21,367 bases of DNA from positions 1 to 21,367 of the forward strand of contig JBAQIV010000032.1 in NCBI GenBank assembly GCA_049289035.1, written 5' to 3'. Source of the stretch: JAPUDQ01 sp049289035. Lineage in GTDB: Bacteria; Patescibacteriota; Saccharimonadia; Saccharimonadales; Saccharimonadaceae. Position 1 is the first letter of the stretch. The number at the start of each line of letters is the position of its first letter. A program made the position numbers and the translations under genes. Of the stretch, positions 1 through 6,461 are shown in pieces. Under the pieces are notes generated by a model. It did not search any database. It was given only the letters and a program-made list of their open reading frames with translations, and was not told where the DNA came from.

Positions 1-156
1 ACTGTTGCCCAAGAAACGGCTGAGCTGGTTCCGGTTGGCCTGGGAAGAACTGCAACGGCTCCTTCGTATGCCGCTGCTCCCACCGATACCAGTACAGGGG
101 CGTGGGGAAAAGTGAGTGTGGGTCAGACGTACGACTCAAGAAATGATTTATACTGA
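1..156 (+). CDS. C-terminal end of an unidentified protein (truncated by the window)
   Basis: Frame 1 is open from the first base to TGA at 154-156 and gives 51 residues. The stretch is rich in Ala, Thr, Pro and Ser and ends SVGQTYDSRNDLY, like a flexible tail. Frame 2 is also open to TGA at 113-115, but it reads as an Arg/Leu/Pro-rich peptide with several CGG codons, so I prefer frame 1. The stop overlaps the -10 box of the next gene, an arrangement that suits this compact genome. No function can be assigned from this fragment. Confidence 0.45.
   Translation, partial: TVAQETAELVPVGLGRTATAPSYAAAPTDTSTGAWGKVSVGQTYDSRNDLY
149..154 (+). promoter_or_regulatory. -10 box TATACT of the gene at 164
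   Basis: TATACT ends 9 nt before ATG 164. There is no SD sequence in between and no clear -35 box. The position predicts a transcript beginning at or within a few bases of the start codon, and it favours ATG 164 over the in-frame GTG 116 and ATG 143, which lie upstream of the predicted transcript start. Confidence 0.5.
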
Positions 157-163
157 TATCATT

Positions 164-544
164 ATGGATACGTATCACGGCGTTATCATCGTCGAATCGC
201 TTGAAGACACGTCGGTGCTGGATGAGGTGAACATCATCTCGACCAAGATCGAGCAGGTGTCAGAAGCTACCAAGACGCCGTGGCTGAAAGTGTGGACGCT
301 GCATACGGTGGAGATTCCGCCAGGTAAAATTGATGCGGTCGCGCACAACGTCAGCCAGAGCATCGATCGTGAGCACGCGCACGCCTGGTACGCTGATTTT
401 CGCAACGACGAGACGCATTACATCATTTTTCGCGGCAAGATATTTGTTATCGACGTGCACAACCAATCGCAGTATGACGAGGTGAAATGCTACGGAATTA
501 CGATCGGCATACCCGACGCCCAGATGGCGTTTGTAGCGGCGTAA
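164..544 (+). CDS. conserved hypothetical protein, 126 aa
   Basis: The protein is small, soluble and acidic, with no signal peptide or membrane segment. The sequence runs from YHGVIIVESLEDTSVLDEV through TPWLKVWTLHTVEIP to HAWYADFRNDETHYIIFRGK. I recall this overall pattern, especially WYADF..D..HYIIFR.K, from conserved uncharacterised proteins of other bacteria, but I know no function for them. The start at 164 is chosen because TATACT lies 9 nt upstream; the reading frame stays open back to GTG 116. It stands alone, with the next genes on the opposite strand. Confidence 0.75.
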   Translation: MDTYHGVIIVESLEDTSVLDEVNIISTKIEQVSEATKTPWLKVWTLHTVEIPPGKIDAVAHNVSQSIDREHAHAWYADFRNDETHYIIFRGKIFVIDVHNQSQYDEVKCYGITIGIPDAQMAFVAA

Positions 545-583
545 CCAACAAACAGCCTCGCAGCATGTTTGTTAGTGTGTATG

Positions 584-814
584 CTATGCTGCACGATAGG
601 TAGATTGGTCATTGGCAAGGTGCGCACGTACCATGGCTACAAGTATGGCGGTCAAGATAATAACTGCAACATAGAGGCCGAGCGAATGAAGTGAAATCCA
701 CGCTGGGTGCTGGTATTCAAAGCGCCCGAAGAGACTAGCGAAGAAGCTTGCGGCAAACGCAGTCATGCCATAGAAACTGTAGGTTATTGCGTGTTTGAGG
801 GTAAGTAATACCAT
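584..814 (-). CDS. small two-helix membrane protein, 76 aa
   Basis: Two hydrophobic segments are visible, roughly residues 8-28 (YSFYGMTAFAASFFASLFG) and 44-62 (LGLYVAVIILTAILVAMV), separated by a short loop with aromatic and charged residues. No family is recognised. A good SD (AAAGGAG) lies 9 nt before the ATG. The gene follows the YeaQ/GlsB-like gene by 22 nt on the same strand, so the two probably form a bicistronic unit. Two small integral membrane proteins together suggest an envelope or stress role, but that is inference only. Confidence 0.7.
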   Translation of the reverse strand: MVLLTLKHAITYSFYGMTAFAASFFASLFGRFEYQHPAWISLHSLGLYVAVIILTAILVAMVRAHLANDQSTYRAA

Positions 815-836
815 GATCGATTCTCCTTTTAGCTGA

Positions 837-1094
837 TTAAATTTTATGTGGGGCTAGGGCGCGATATATATAAAGGACGATGATCGAACCAAGCACCGCC
901 ACGACAAGGCTGTTGAAGTTAAAACCAGTTACGCCGCCATGGCCGAAGAGACTCAGTACAAAGCCGCCGACAAGTGCGCCAGCTATACCGACAATTATGT
1001 TACCCACTACACCTTGCTGTGCATCAGTTCGTGCGATGAGTGATGCTATCCAGCCAGCGATGCCGCCGAGTATTATCCATACGATTATGTCCAT
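837..1094 (-). CDS. GlsB/YeaQ/YmgE family membrane protein
   Basis: This 85-residue protein matches the transglycosylase-associated family in length and pattern: an N-terminal helix with IVWIILGGIAGWIASLI, a glycine-rich second helix GNIIVGIAGALVGGFVLSL, and a third helix SLVVAVLGSIIVLYIYR. Three membrane spans fill nearly the whole protein. Despite the family name, no enzymatic activity is established, and members are often stress-induced. A GGGAG SD lies 4 nt before the ATG. It is the first gene of a leftward pair with the 76-aa membrane protein. Its promoter is not clear; TATGAT at 1151-1156 on this strand is a weak candidate -10 about 60 nt upstream. Confidence 0.9.
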   Translation of the reverse strand: MDIIVWIILGGIAGWIASLIARTDAQQGVVGNIIVGIAGALVGGFVLSLFGHGGVTGFNFNSLVVAVLGSIIVLYIYRALAPHKI

Positions 1095-1200
1095 GATTCT
1101 CCCTTTCTTTTTGCCTTTTATGAGGCGTTTACTGTTCGTGTCTACATACGATCATAGGATGTTGTAGCTATGGGAGATATATCGTCGCCAACATTTTTTT

Positions 1201-1216
1201 TGTGATCTAGCTCACA
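1201..1216. promoter_or_regulatory. perfect CRP-type palindrome
   Basis: The sequence is TGTGATCTAGCTCACA, that is TGTGA-N6-TCACA, the canonical CRP recognition pattern. It lies in the intergenic space before the histidine kinase. Its centre (1208.5) is at -41.5 if transcription starts at 1250, or -42.5 if it starts at the ATG, which is the position of class II CRP activation where the site replaces the -35 box. No TTGACA-like hexamer sits at the right spacing. A run of eight T precedes it. I found no second TGTGA-N6-TCACA by eye in the window. A Crp/Fnr regulator is encoded 2.1 kb away. Confidence 0.6.
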
Positions 1217-1237
1217 CAATTTGCACCAACAATCTGT

Positions 1238-1243
1238 TACGAT
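1238..1243 (+). promoter_or_regulatory. -10 box TACGAT of the histidine kinase gene
   Basis: TACGAT ends 7 nt before ATG 1251, with no SD between. The absence of a -35 hexamer and the overlapping CRP-type palindrome suggest an activator-dependent, leaderless promoter. Confidence 0.5.
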
Positions 1244-1250
1244 AGGGTCA

Positions 1251-2978
1251 ATGGATAAGTTAGCGGCCCGATTTCTAAAATACTACCAAGGAGATGAACT
1301 TCGTCGTATCACCGTACTGTTCGCGTTACTTGTCATGGCGGTTGGGACACTGCTGAGTTATGCCTTTGCCTCGACCATTGTGCAACAGACCCAGCGAGAT
1401 TTTGTCGATCAGTCTGATCAGCGAGCTTCAACGCTTGCCGCGCATTTTACGACCCGTATGGATCGCTACCAGCAGCTGCTCTATACTGGCGCTGGCCTGT
1501 TTGATGTTGTAGGAGCTGTTTCGCCAGAGGCATGGCGTCAGTTTACTCAAAGCAGTCGGTTAGTCGAACAATACCCAGCCGTACTTGGCTTTGGCTACGC
1601 GGCCTATGACCATAACAACGCGTCTGGTACGGCAACGATTACCTATCTAGAACCAAACAATGCCATAAACCAAAAGGCGCTTGGCTATGACATGATGAGC
1701 GAGAGTGTCCGTCGGGCGGCGATTGAACGCGCGCGCGACCAAGCAGTGGTATCCATGTCTGCTCCTGTCACGCTCATTCAGGATACAGATAACCCGGCGA
1801 AAAAAGGCGTCCTATTATATTACCCGGTGTATGATACGTCTGCTGTGCATAGTACGGTTGAGCAGCGACGACAAATGATTCGTGGATTTGTCTATATTGT
1901 TATGAGGCCTGTCGACATACTCCAGACGGTTGATCGCACGACGATCGACCTCGACTCGCTTTCGTACGAGTTAAAAGATGGCGTCACGACGATGGCGAGC
2001 CAACAGGCGGCCATGATTCTCACCACCGACCAAAGCCTCGCAAAGTCGCGTGATATCGCATTGTACGGCCAGACCTGGCGGCTTGACACCACGACATACC
2101 AGCCTATATGGGAGCGCTACACAATGCCGGCGATTATACTACTGCTGGGTATCAGACTTAGTCTCGGAATATCGATAGGGCTATATAGGCTGTGGTTTCG
2201 ATCGGTTGATCGACTGACATCGTCGCATCAGGAGCAACTTATGAAAACGCGTGATGAGCTATTGGCTTTGACGTCGCACCAGTTGCGAACTCCGGCTACG
2301 GGGGTAAAGCAATACCTTGGCATGCTGACCCAAGGATTTATTGGGACGCTCACGCCAGAGCAACAAGCAGTTGCACAAAAAGCCTACCTAGCGAATGAGC
2401 GCCAACTCGAGACAATCAACCAGATATTGCACGTCGCCAAAGCCGATGCTGGCCAGCTTAAGATCGAGAGTAGTGTGATTGATCTTAGTGCACTTGTTCG
2501 TGATGTGGCTGATGGCATGGCAAGCGATGCCGAAAAGAAATCGATACGGCTGCGAACTATGATTACAGACGGTGTGCGGGCAAAAGTTGATGAACGCTAC
2601 ATACGCATGGCGATCGAAAATCTCCTTAGCAACGCCATAAAATACTCATATGAAGCGGGCGAAGTACTCGTCCGGCTGCGTACCACACAGCGCTGGCTCT
2701 ATATCGCGGTGAGCGATCATGGTGTTGGCGTCTCGGCCCAGGACTATGATAAATTATTTATAAAGTTTAGTCGCGTTGCCAATGTGCTGTCCATGAAAGA
2801 AGGCGGCACGGGACTAGGGCTGTATCTTTCACGGGAGATAGCACGTGCACATGGCGGGCGTATCGATGTACGATCTGATAAAAAACTAGGCACGGTATTT
2901 ACCATGGCATTACCAGCCGCAATCCATAAACAACCACGCCATAAAGGAGAAACATATGAGCGCACCATCCAATACTAA
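1251..2978 (+). CDS. CHASE-domain membrane sensor histidine kinase
   Basis: This 575-aa sensor kinase begins with a membrane helix at about residues 18-40, followed by an extracytoplasmic CHASE-type domain (markers YPAVLGFGYA, ALGYDMMSESVRRAAIERARD, APVTL and LLYYPVYDT). A second helix lies near 293-312. The HisKA H-box SHQLRTP places the phosphorylated histidine at about H343. The ATPase domain carries the N box ENLLSNAIKYS, G1 DHGVGVS and G2 GGTGLGLYL, so all catalytic boxes look intact. CHASE domains sense small extracellular ligands, and the ligand here is unknown. The start is set by the -10 box 7 nt upstream; the frame is open to 1221. The gene overlaps the receiver gene by 23 nt, so they form an operon, and it lies downstream of a CRP-type palindrome. 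Confidence 0.9.
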   Translation: MDKLAARFLKYYQGDELRRITVLFALLVMAVGTLLSYAFASTIVQQTQRDFVDQSDQRASTLAAHFTTRMDRYQQLLYTGAGLFDVVGAVSPEAWRQFTQSSRLVEQYPAVLGFGYAAYDHNNASGTATITYLEPNNAINQKALGYDMMSESVRRAAIERARDQAVVSMSAPVTLIQDTDNPAKKGVLLYYPVYDTSAVHSTVEQRRQMIRGFVYIVMRPVDILQTVDRTTIDLDSLSYELKDGVTTMASQQAAMILTTDQSLAKSRDIALYGQTWRLDTTTYQPIWERYTMPAIILLLGIRLSLGISIGLYRLWFRSVDRLTSSHQEQLMKTRDELLALTSHQLRTPATGVKQYLGMLTQGFIGTLTPEQQAVAQKAYLANERQLETINQILHVAKADAGQLKIESSVIDLSALVRDVADGMASDAEKKSIRLRTMITDGVRAKVDERYIRMAIENLLSNAIKYSYEAGEVLVRLRTTQRWLYIAVSDHGVGVSAQDYDKLFIKFSRVANVLSMKEGGTGLGLYLSREIARAHGGRIDVRSDKKLGTVFTMALPAAIHKQPRHKGETYERTIQY

Positions 2979-3327
2979 AAGAATTTTACTCGTCGAAGAC
3001 GACGCCGACCTGCACGAGGCATTCGGTATGGTGCTTGGTTCAGCCGGGTATATTGTCGACAGCGCTTACGACGGTAAGCAAGCGCTTGAGCTTGCTGGTG
3101 AGACGACCTATGACATGATACTGCTTGACCTGCTTATGCCGGTTATGGACGGCAAAACGTTTCTCAAGAAGTTTGACAACGCTCACAAGACGCCGATTAT
3201 TGTCTTTAGTAACCTAGATGCCAAATCAGACATCGACGAAGCAATCGAACTAGGGGCGACGCGCTATATGCTCAAGGCCTGGGCCTCACCACGAGAATTG
3301 CTCAAACTTGTCACCGACACGCTCTAG
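2956..3327 (+). CDS. stand-alone response regulator receiver (CheY-like)
   Basis: This 123-aa protein is a single receiver domain. The acidic pocket is E14-D15-D16, the phosphoacceptor is D58 in ILLDLLMP, the switch Ser is S85 in IVFSN, and the conserved lysine is K107. There is no DNA-binding or enzymatic output domain, so it must act through a partner protein or as a phosphorelay intermediate. It starts inside the kinase gene behind a strong SD (AAAGGAG, 6 nt spacing), so it is translationally linked and is almost certainly the kinase's cognate partner. Its end overlaps the convergent Crp-family gene by 4 nt (shared CTAG). Confidence 0.93.
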   Translation: MSAPSNTKRILLVEDDADLHEAFGMVLGSAGYIVDSAYDGKQALELAGETTYDMILLDLLMPVMDGKTFLKKFDNAHKTPIIVFSNLDAKSDIDEAIELGATRYMLKAWASPRELLKLVTDTL

Positions 3328-3950
3328 GTCAGTCGTATGGTAGGTGTCTCTTCGTTCATGTAGGCATTTAATTTTGCGATGTTGATGAAATAATACTTTT
3401 CTTTGACAGTGAGTATGTCGTGTTTTTTGAGCCGTCCAAGCTCGATACTGACGGTCTCTCGGCTCAGGTTACTCAGTGAAGCCAGATCATGCTGGGTGAG
3501 TTTGATACCAATCTTTGTTCGACTGCCGATGATAAGTTTTTCACCAAAACGCACACTAAGGTAGCGAAGCGTATGGGCGAGTTTAAGACTGGCAGTTTGC
3601 TGAGTCAGCGCGCTAATATGTAGCAAGGCACCGACATAACGGGTGGCGAAACGATGGAGCTCACCAGCAGCATCGGCCTGTAGCTGGCTGACTAATTCTG
3701 CTGATGACGATGCCTCCAGTGTGCTGTCAATGACTGTTTCATAATAAAACAATGTCACGGGTGCAATATCGAACGCTGCAGTCAGCGGGAAATAGTCGTG
3801 TGGCCCAAAGAAAGCGACGGTTGATTCGGCGCCATTTTCGTTTATGACGTAGGCGCGCACCAGCCCATCGACGATGCGGTAGATGTGGCCAGCGGCCTCA
3901 CCCTGGTAAAAAATAGTCTGTTTGGCACGGATGGTGCGTCTGGTTGGCAT
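3324..3950 (-). CDS. Crp/Fnr family transcriptional regulator
   Basis: This 208-aa protein has an N-terminal cyclic-nucleotide-binding-like beta barrel (about 8-90, with the opening IFYQGEAAGHIYRIVDGLVRAYVINENG) and a C-terminal winged helix-turn-helix (about 148-195). The recognition helix contains S163-RETV, matching the R-E pair of E. coli CRP that reads TGTGA; CRP's third contact, Arg185, appears replaced by Ile. The CRP cAMP-binding signature (FGE...PRAATV) is absent, and there are no Fnr-type cysteines, so the effector is unknown. The start at 3950 fits a TATACT box 7 nt upstream; the frame remains open to 4073 but would run into the PBP gene. It is divergent from the PBP gene and convergent with the receiver gene. 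Confidence 0.88.
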   Translation of the reverse strand: MPTRRTIRAKQTIFYQGEAAGHIYRIVDGLVRAYVINENGAESTVAFFGPHDYFPLTAAFDIAPVTLFYYETVIDSTLEASSSAELVSQLQADAAGELHRFATRYVGALLHISALTQQTASLKLAHTLRYLSVRFGEKLIIGSRTKIGIKLTQHDLASLSNLSRETVSIELGRLKKHDILTVKEKYYFINIAKLNAYMNEETPTIRLT

Positions 3951-3957
3951 TGGCGCT

Positions 3958-3986
3958 AGTATAACAAGTCGGGCTCGTAGAGTAAA
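3958..3986 (-). promoter_or_regulatory. promoter of the Crp/Fnr gene
   Basis: On the minus strand a -35-like TTTACT (3981-3986) is followed by a 17-nt spacer and TATACT (3958-3963), which ends 7 nt before the ATG. No SD is present. The -35 overlaps the -10 box of the divergent PBP gene. Confidence 0.55.
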
Positions 3987-3988
3987 AT
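3983..3988 (+). promoter_or_regulatory. -10 box TAAAAT of the PBP gene
   Basis: TAAAAT ends 7 nt before ATG 3996, with no SD between them, so a leaderless transcript is predicted. It physically overlaps the -35 of the divergent Crp/Fnr promoter, so polymerase probably cannot occupy both at once. Confidence 0.45.
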
Positions 3989-3995
3989 AGAATAT

Positions 3996-6305
3996 ATGAA
4001 ACGACAAGGCCGCTATACACGTAAGCCACGACGGGCTCGCACGCTGCATGCCCGCTTGCAGCAGCGCTGGCAATGGTTTTGGCGCCTGAGCCTGCGCGGC
4101 AAGTTGCTTGTCATTGCTGTGCCAGTTCTGCTTACACTGGTGATTATCCCGATCGTTACGTATGTCGTGCTGGCACGGGATATCGCTGATCCTGAACGAC
4201 TCATGAACCGCAACAACACTGGGATTGAGCTGTTATCTACCAACGGTGATGTTCTCTATAGCACTGGCACGAGTGCGCCGCTCAAACGCGTACCACTATC
4301 AGACATATCAAGCTACGCGCGCGATGCACTTATTTCAAGTGAAGACAAAGATTTTTACCGCCACTCTGGGGTGTCACTCAAGGGCCTTGTAGCAGCGCTA
4401 TATGCTAACTTTTCAAGCCGAGATGCTACGGCGTACGGCGGCTCGACTATTACCCAGCAACTTGTAAAAAATAAATTACTCACAAGCAACAAGACGTTTT
4501 TTAGGAAGTATCAGGAAGTTGCCATGGCGGTCGCAGTCGATCGTCAGTACAGCAAAGACGAGATACTTGAGATGTATATCAACTCGGTGTATTTTGGCGA
4601 GGGTGCTTTTGGGATCGACGAAGCAGCGCATCGATATTTCGGCGTGTCAGCTAAAGCGTTGTCGCTAGCGCAAGCGAGTATGCTTATTGGGCTGTTACCG
4701 GCACCAAGTGCGTATTCACCGATTTCTGGTGATGCGACGGCCGCCAAAAAACAACAAGAACGTGTGCTGCGGCGTCTGGTTGAAGACAAGAAAATATCTG
4801 AAACAGACAAGGCGGCGGCACTCGCGGTAACCCTACAATACAGCGCTGCACAAGAGAAAAAGCCGACAATTGCACCGCATTTTATAGAGATGACACTGGC
4901 TGAGCTTGAACAGCGCTACGGTGAAGAAGCGGTCAAACGTTCGGGGTATCGTGTCACGACGACGCTTGACGCGTCCTGGCAAAAAGAGGCTGAAAGTATT
5001 GTGTCGGCGCAAACTGCCATAAATTCTCGTGGCGGTGGCCGCAATGCGGCGCTTGTTGCGATCGATCCAAAAAATGGGGAGATTCGATCGCTTGTGGGTA
5101 GCGCCGACTATACTAACCAAACGTGGGGTAAATACAACATCGCAACCGCTAGTCGTCAGCCTGGTTCGACATTTAAACCAATTTATTTTGCGGAAGCACT
5201 CACCCAACGGCTGATCACTCCGTCGACCATACTCCGCGACGAAGCAACCGATTTTGGTGGCGGCTACAAACCGACTAATTTTGATTTTAAGTATCGTGGC
5301 GACATGACAGTTCGTAATGCACTGGCGCAGTCTATCAACATACCCGCCCTTAAGGTCATGCAAAAACTGGGGATTGATGCTTCGGTGGAGACCGCGCAGC
5401 GTATGGGGCTCACGACCATAAAAAAAGACAATAATTATGGCTTGAGTCTTGCCATCGGCTCAGCTGAAGTAACCCCGCTAGCCATAACAAATGCCTATGC
5501 GACATTGGCGGCCGGCGGTATGATGAATGACACGACCACGATCAGGTCCATCGAAGACAAATATGGCGACACGATCTATCGTCACGCTCCGCAGCCGCGA
5601 CGCGTGCAGTCCGAGCAAGCCGCCTATCTCATAAGTAATATCTTGTCTGACAACACAGCACGCGCACCATCATTTGGCAGTAGTTTGACTATTTCAGGCC
5701 GAAGCGTCGCGGTCAAAACGGGCAGTACCAACGATAATCGTGATGCCTGGACGATTGGTTACACACCAAGTATTGCTGTGGGCGTGTGGGTCGGTAATAA
5801 CGAAAATGAACCAATGACCGCGGGCGGTGCACCGATGGCTGGTCCGATCTGGCGCAAAAGTATGACAGCGTTTCTCGGTGACAGTACACATGAAGAATTT
5901 ATTCGGCCGGGCGGCATTGTCGAGGTATCGGTTTGTCGTAATAATGGACTACGCGCCACAGGTAACGCAACGAACACATACAAAGAAGTCTTTTTAAGCG
6001 GTACGGTACCGACAGAAAGTTGCACGGGTGATGTACCAGCTGCAGACTCGACCACTCCGCAGACGGTTAGTCCATCGTCACAAGATAGTGATGGCGACGG
6101 TGTGATTGACAGTAATGATCTATGCCCCAATACACCAGCAGGCACGTCAGTTACGCCAGGGGGCTGTCCGGCGACTGTGCCAAAAGATAGTGATAGTGAT
6201 GGGGTAGCCGACGACAAAGACACATGCCCCAATACACCGGCTGGTGCAAGTGTCGATGCAGTCGGGTGCCCCCTATCAGCAACTGATCTACCACCGCAGA
6301 CGTAG
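3996..6305 (+). CDS. class A penicillin-binding protein (PBP1A-like) with TSP3-like C-terminal tail
   Basis: This 769-aa bifunctional peptidoglycan synthase has a basic cytoplasmic N-terminus, a membrane anchor at about 36-60, then a GT51 glycosyltransferase domain (catalytic Glu at about E116 in SSEDKDFYRH, followed by GGSTITQQLVKN and EILEMYINSVYFG). The transpeptidase domain has its nucleophile S391 in STFK, SIN at 446-448 and KTGST at 574-578. Glycan polymerisation and cross-linking both look competent. After the transpeptidase domain, residues from about 697 carry two Asp-rich repeats (DSDGDGVIDSNDLCPNTPAG and DSDSDGVADDKDTCPNTPAG), typical of calcium-binding thrombospondin type 3 modules and more usual in OmpA-like envelope proteins. 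The start follows a TAAAAT box; the gene is divergent from the Crp regulator. Confidence 0.95.
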   Translation: MKRQGRYTRKPRRARTLHARLQQRWQWFWRLSLRGKLLVIAVPVLLTLVIIPIVTYVVLARDIADPERLMNRNNTGIELLSTNGDVLYSTGTSAPLKRVPLSDISSYARDALISSEDKDFYRHSGVSLKGLVAALYANFSSRDATAYGGSTITQQLVKNKLLTSNKTFFRKYQEVAMAVAVDRQYSKDEILEMYINSVYFGEGAFGIDEAAHRYFGVSAKALSLAQASMLIGLLPAPSAYSPISGDATAAKKQQERVLRRLVEDKKISETDKAAALAVTLQYSAAQEKKPTIAPHFIEMTLAELEQRYGEEAVKRSGYRVTTTLDASWQKEAESIVSAQTAINSRGGGRNAALVAIDPKNGEIRSLVGSADYTNQTWGKYNIATASRQPGSTFKPIYFAEALTQRLITPSTILRDEATDFGGGYKPTNFDFKYRGDMTVRNALAQSINIPALKVMQKLGIDASVETAQRMGLTTIKKDNNYGLSLAIGSAEVTPLAITNAYATLAAGGMMNDTTTIRSIEDKYGDTIYRHAPQPRRVQSEQAAYLISNILSDNTARAPSFGSSLTISGRSVAVKTGSTNDNRDAWTIGYTPSIAVGVWVGNNENEPMTAGGAPMAGPIWRKSMTAFLGDSTHEEFIRPGGIVEVSVCRNNGLRATGNATNTYKEVFLSGTVPTESCTGDVPAADSTTPQTVSPSSQDSDGDGVIDSNDLCPNTPAGTSVTPGGCPATVPKDSDSDGVADDKDTCPNTPAGASVDAVGCPLSATDLPPQT

Positions 6306-6321
6306 TGCGTAAGACTATGAG

Positions 6322-6449
6322 CCTGGGTCTTAAGAAAAACCTCCTGCCTCGGAGCAGTTGGCCGTATCGGCCAGCCCCTGCTAAGGCGAAGGCTAATCAG
6401 TTAGCGAGCAGGGGCAGTTGCTCCGAGAAGGAGGTTCTTAAGACCCCGG
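6322..6449. repeat. 128-bp structured inverted-repeat element (MITE-like or structured RNA)
   Basis: This convergent intergenic spacer folds end to end. Visible pairings are GGGTCTTAAGA (6325-6335) with 6436-6446, ACCTCCT (6339-6345) with 6429-6435, CTCGGAGCA (6348-6356) with 6419-6427, and GCCCCTGCT (6374-6382) with 6407-6415. Two side hairpins sit inside: TGGCCG/CGGCCA (6359-6373) and GCTAA/TTAGC (6392-6405). An imperfect CC/GG pair extends the ends. CTATGAG occurs directly before it (6315-6321) and 3 nt after it (6453-6459), possibly a target-site duplication. There is no T-run like an intrinsic terminator. Candidates are a miniature mobile element, a REP-type element or a structured RNA. 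Confidence 0.7.
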
Positions 6450-6461
6450 ATGCTATGAGAT

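Noticed and set aside
2..115. Open frame 2 at the left edge (37 codons)
   Set aside because: Its codons (several CGG) and Arg/Leu/Pro-rich product look less like the neighbouring genes than frame 1, which runs longer.
547..592. Alternative hairpins AACAAAC/GTTTGTT and GCAGCAT/ATGCTGC between the hypothetical gene and the 76-aa membrane protein gene
   Set aside because: The two hairpins exclude each other and neither is followed by a T-run on either strand, so a terminator cannot be supported.
880..1167. 95-codon plus-strand ORF
   Set aside because: Antisense to the clearly recognisable YeaQ/GlsB-like gene, and low-complexity Pro/Thr/Ser content is typical of a shadow frame.
4833..5363. 176-codon minus-strand ORF inside the PBP gene
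   Set aside because: The plus strand encodes intact PBP motifs over this whole stretch; the minus product has no recognisable feature.
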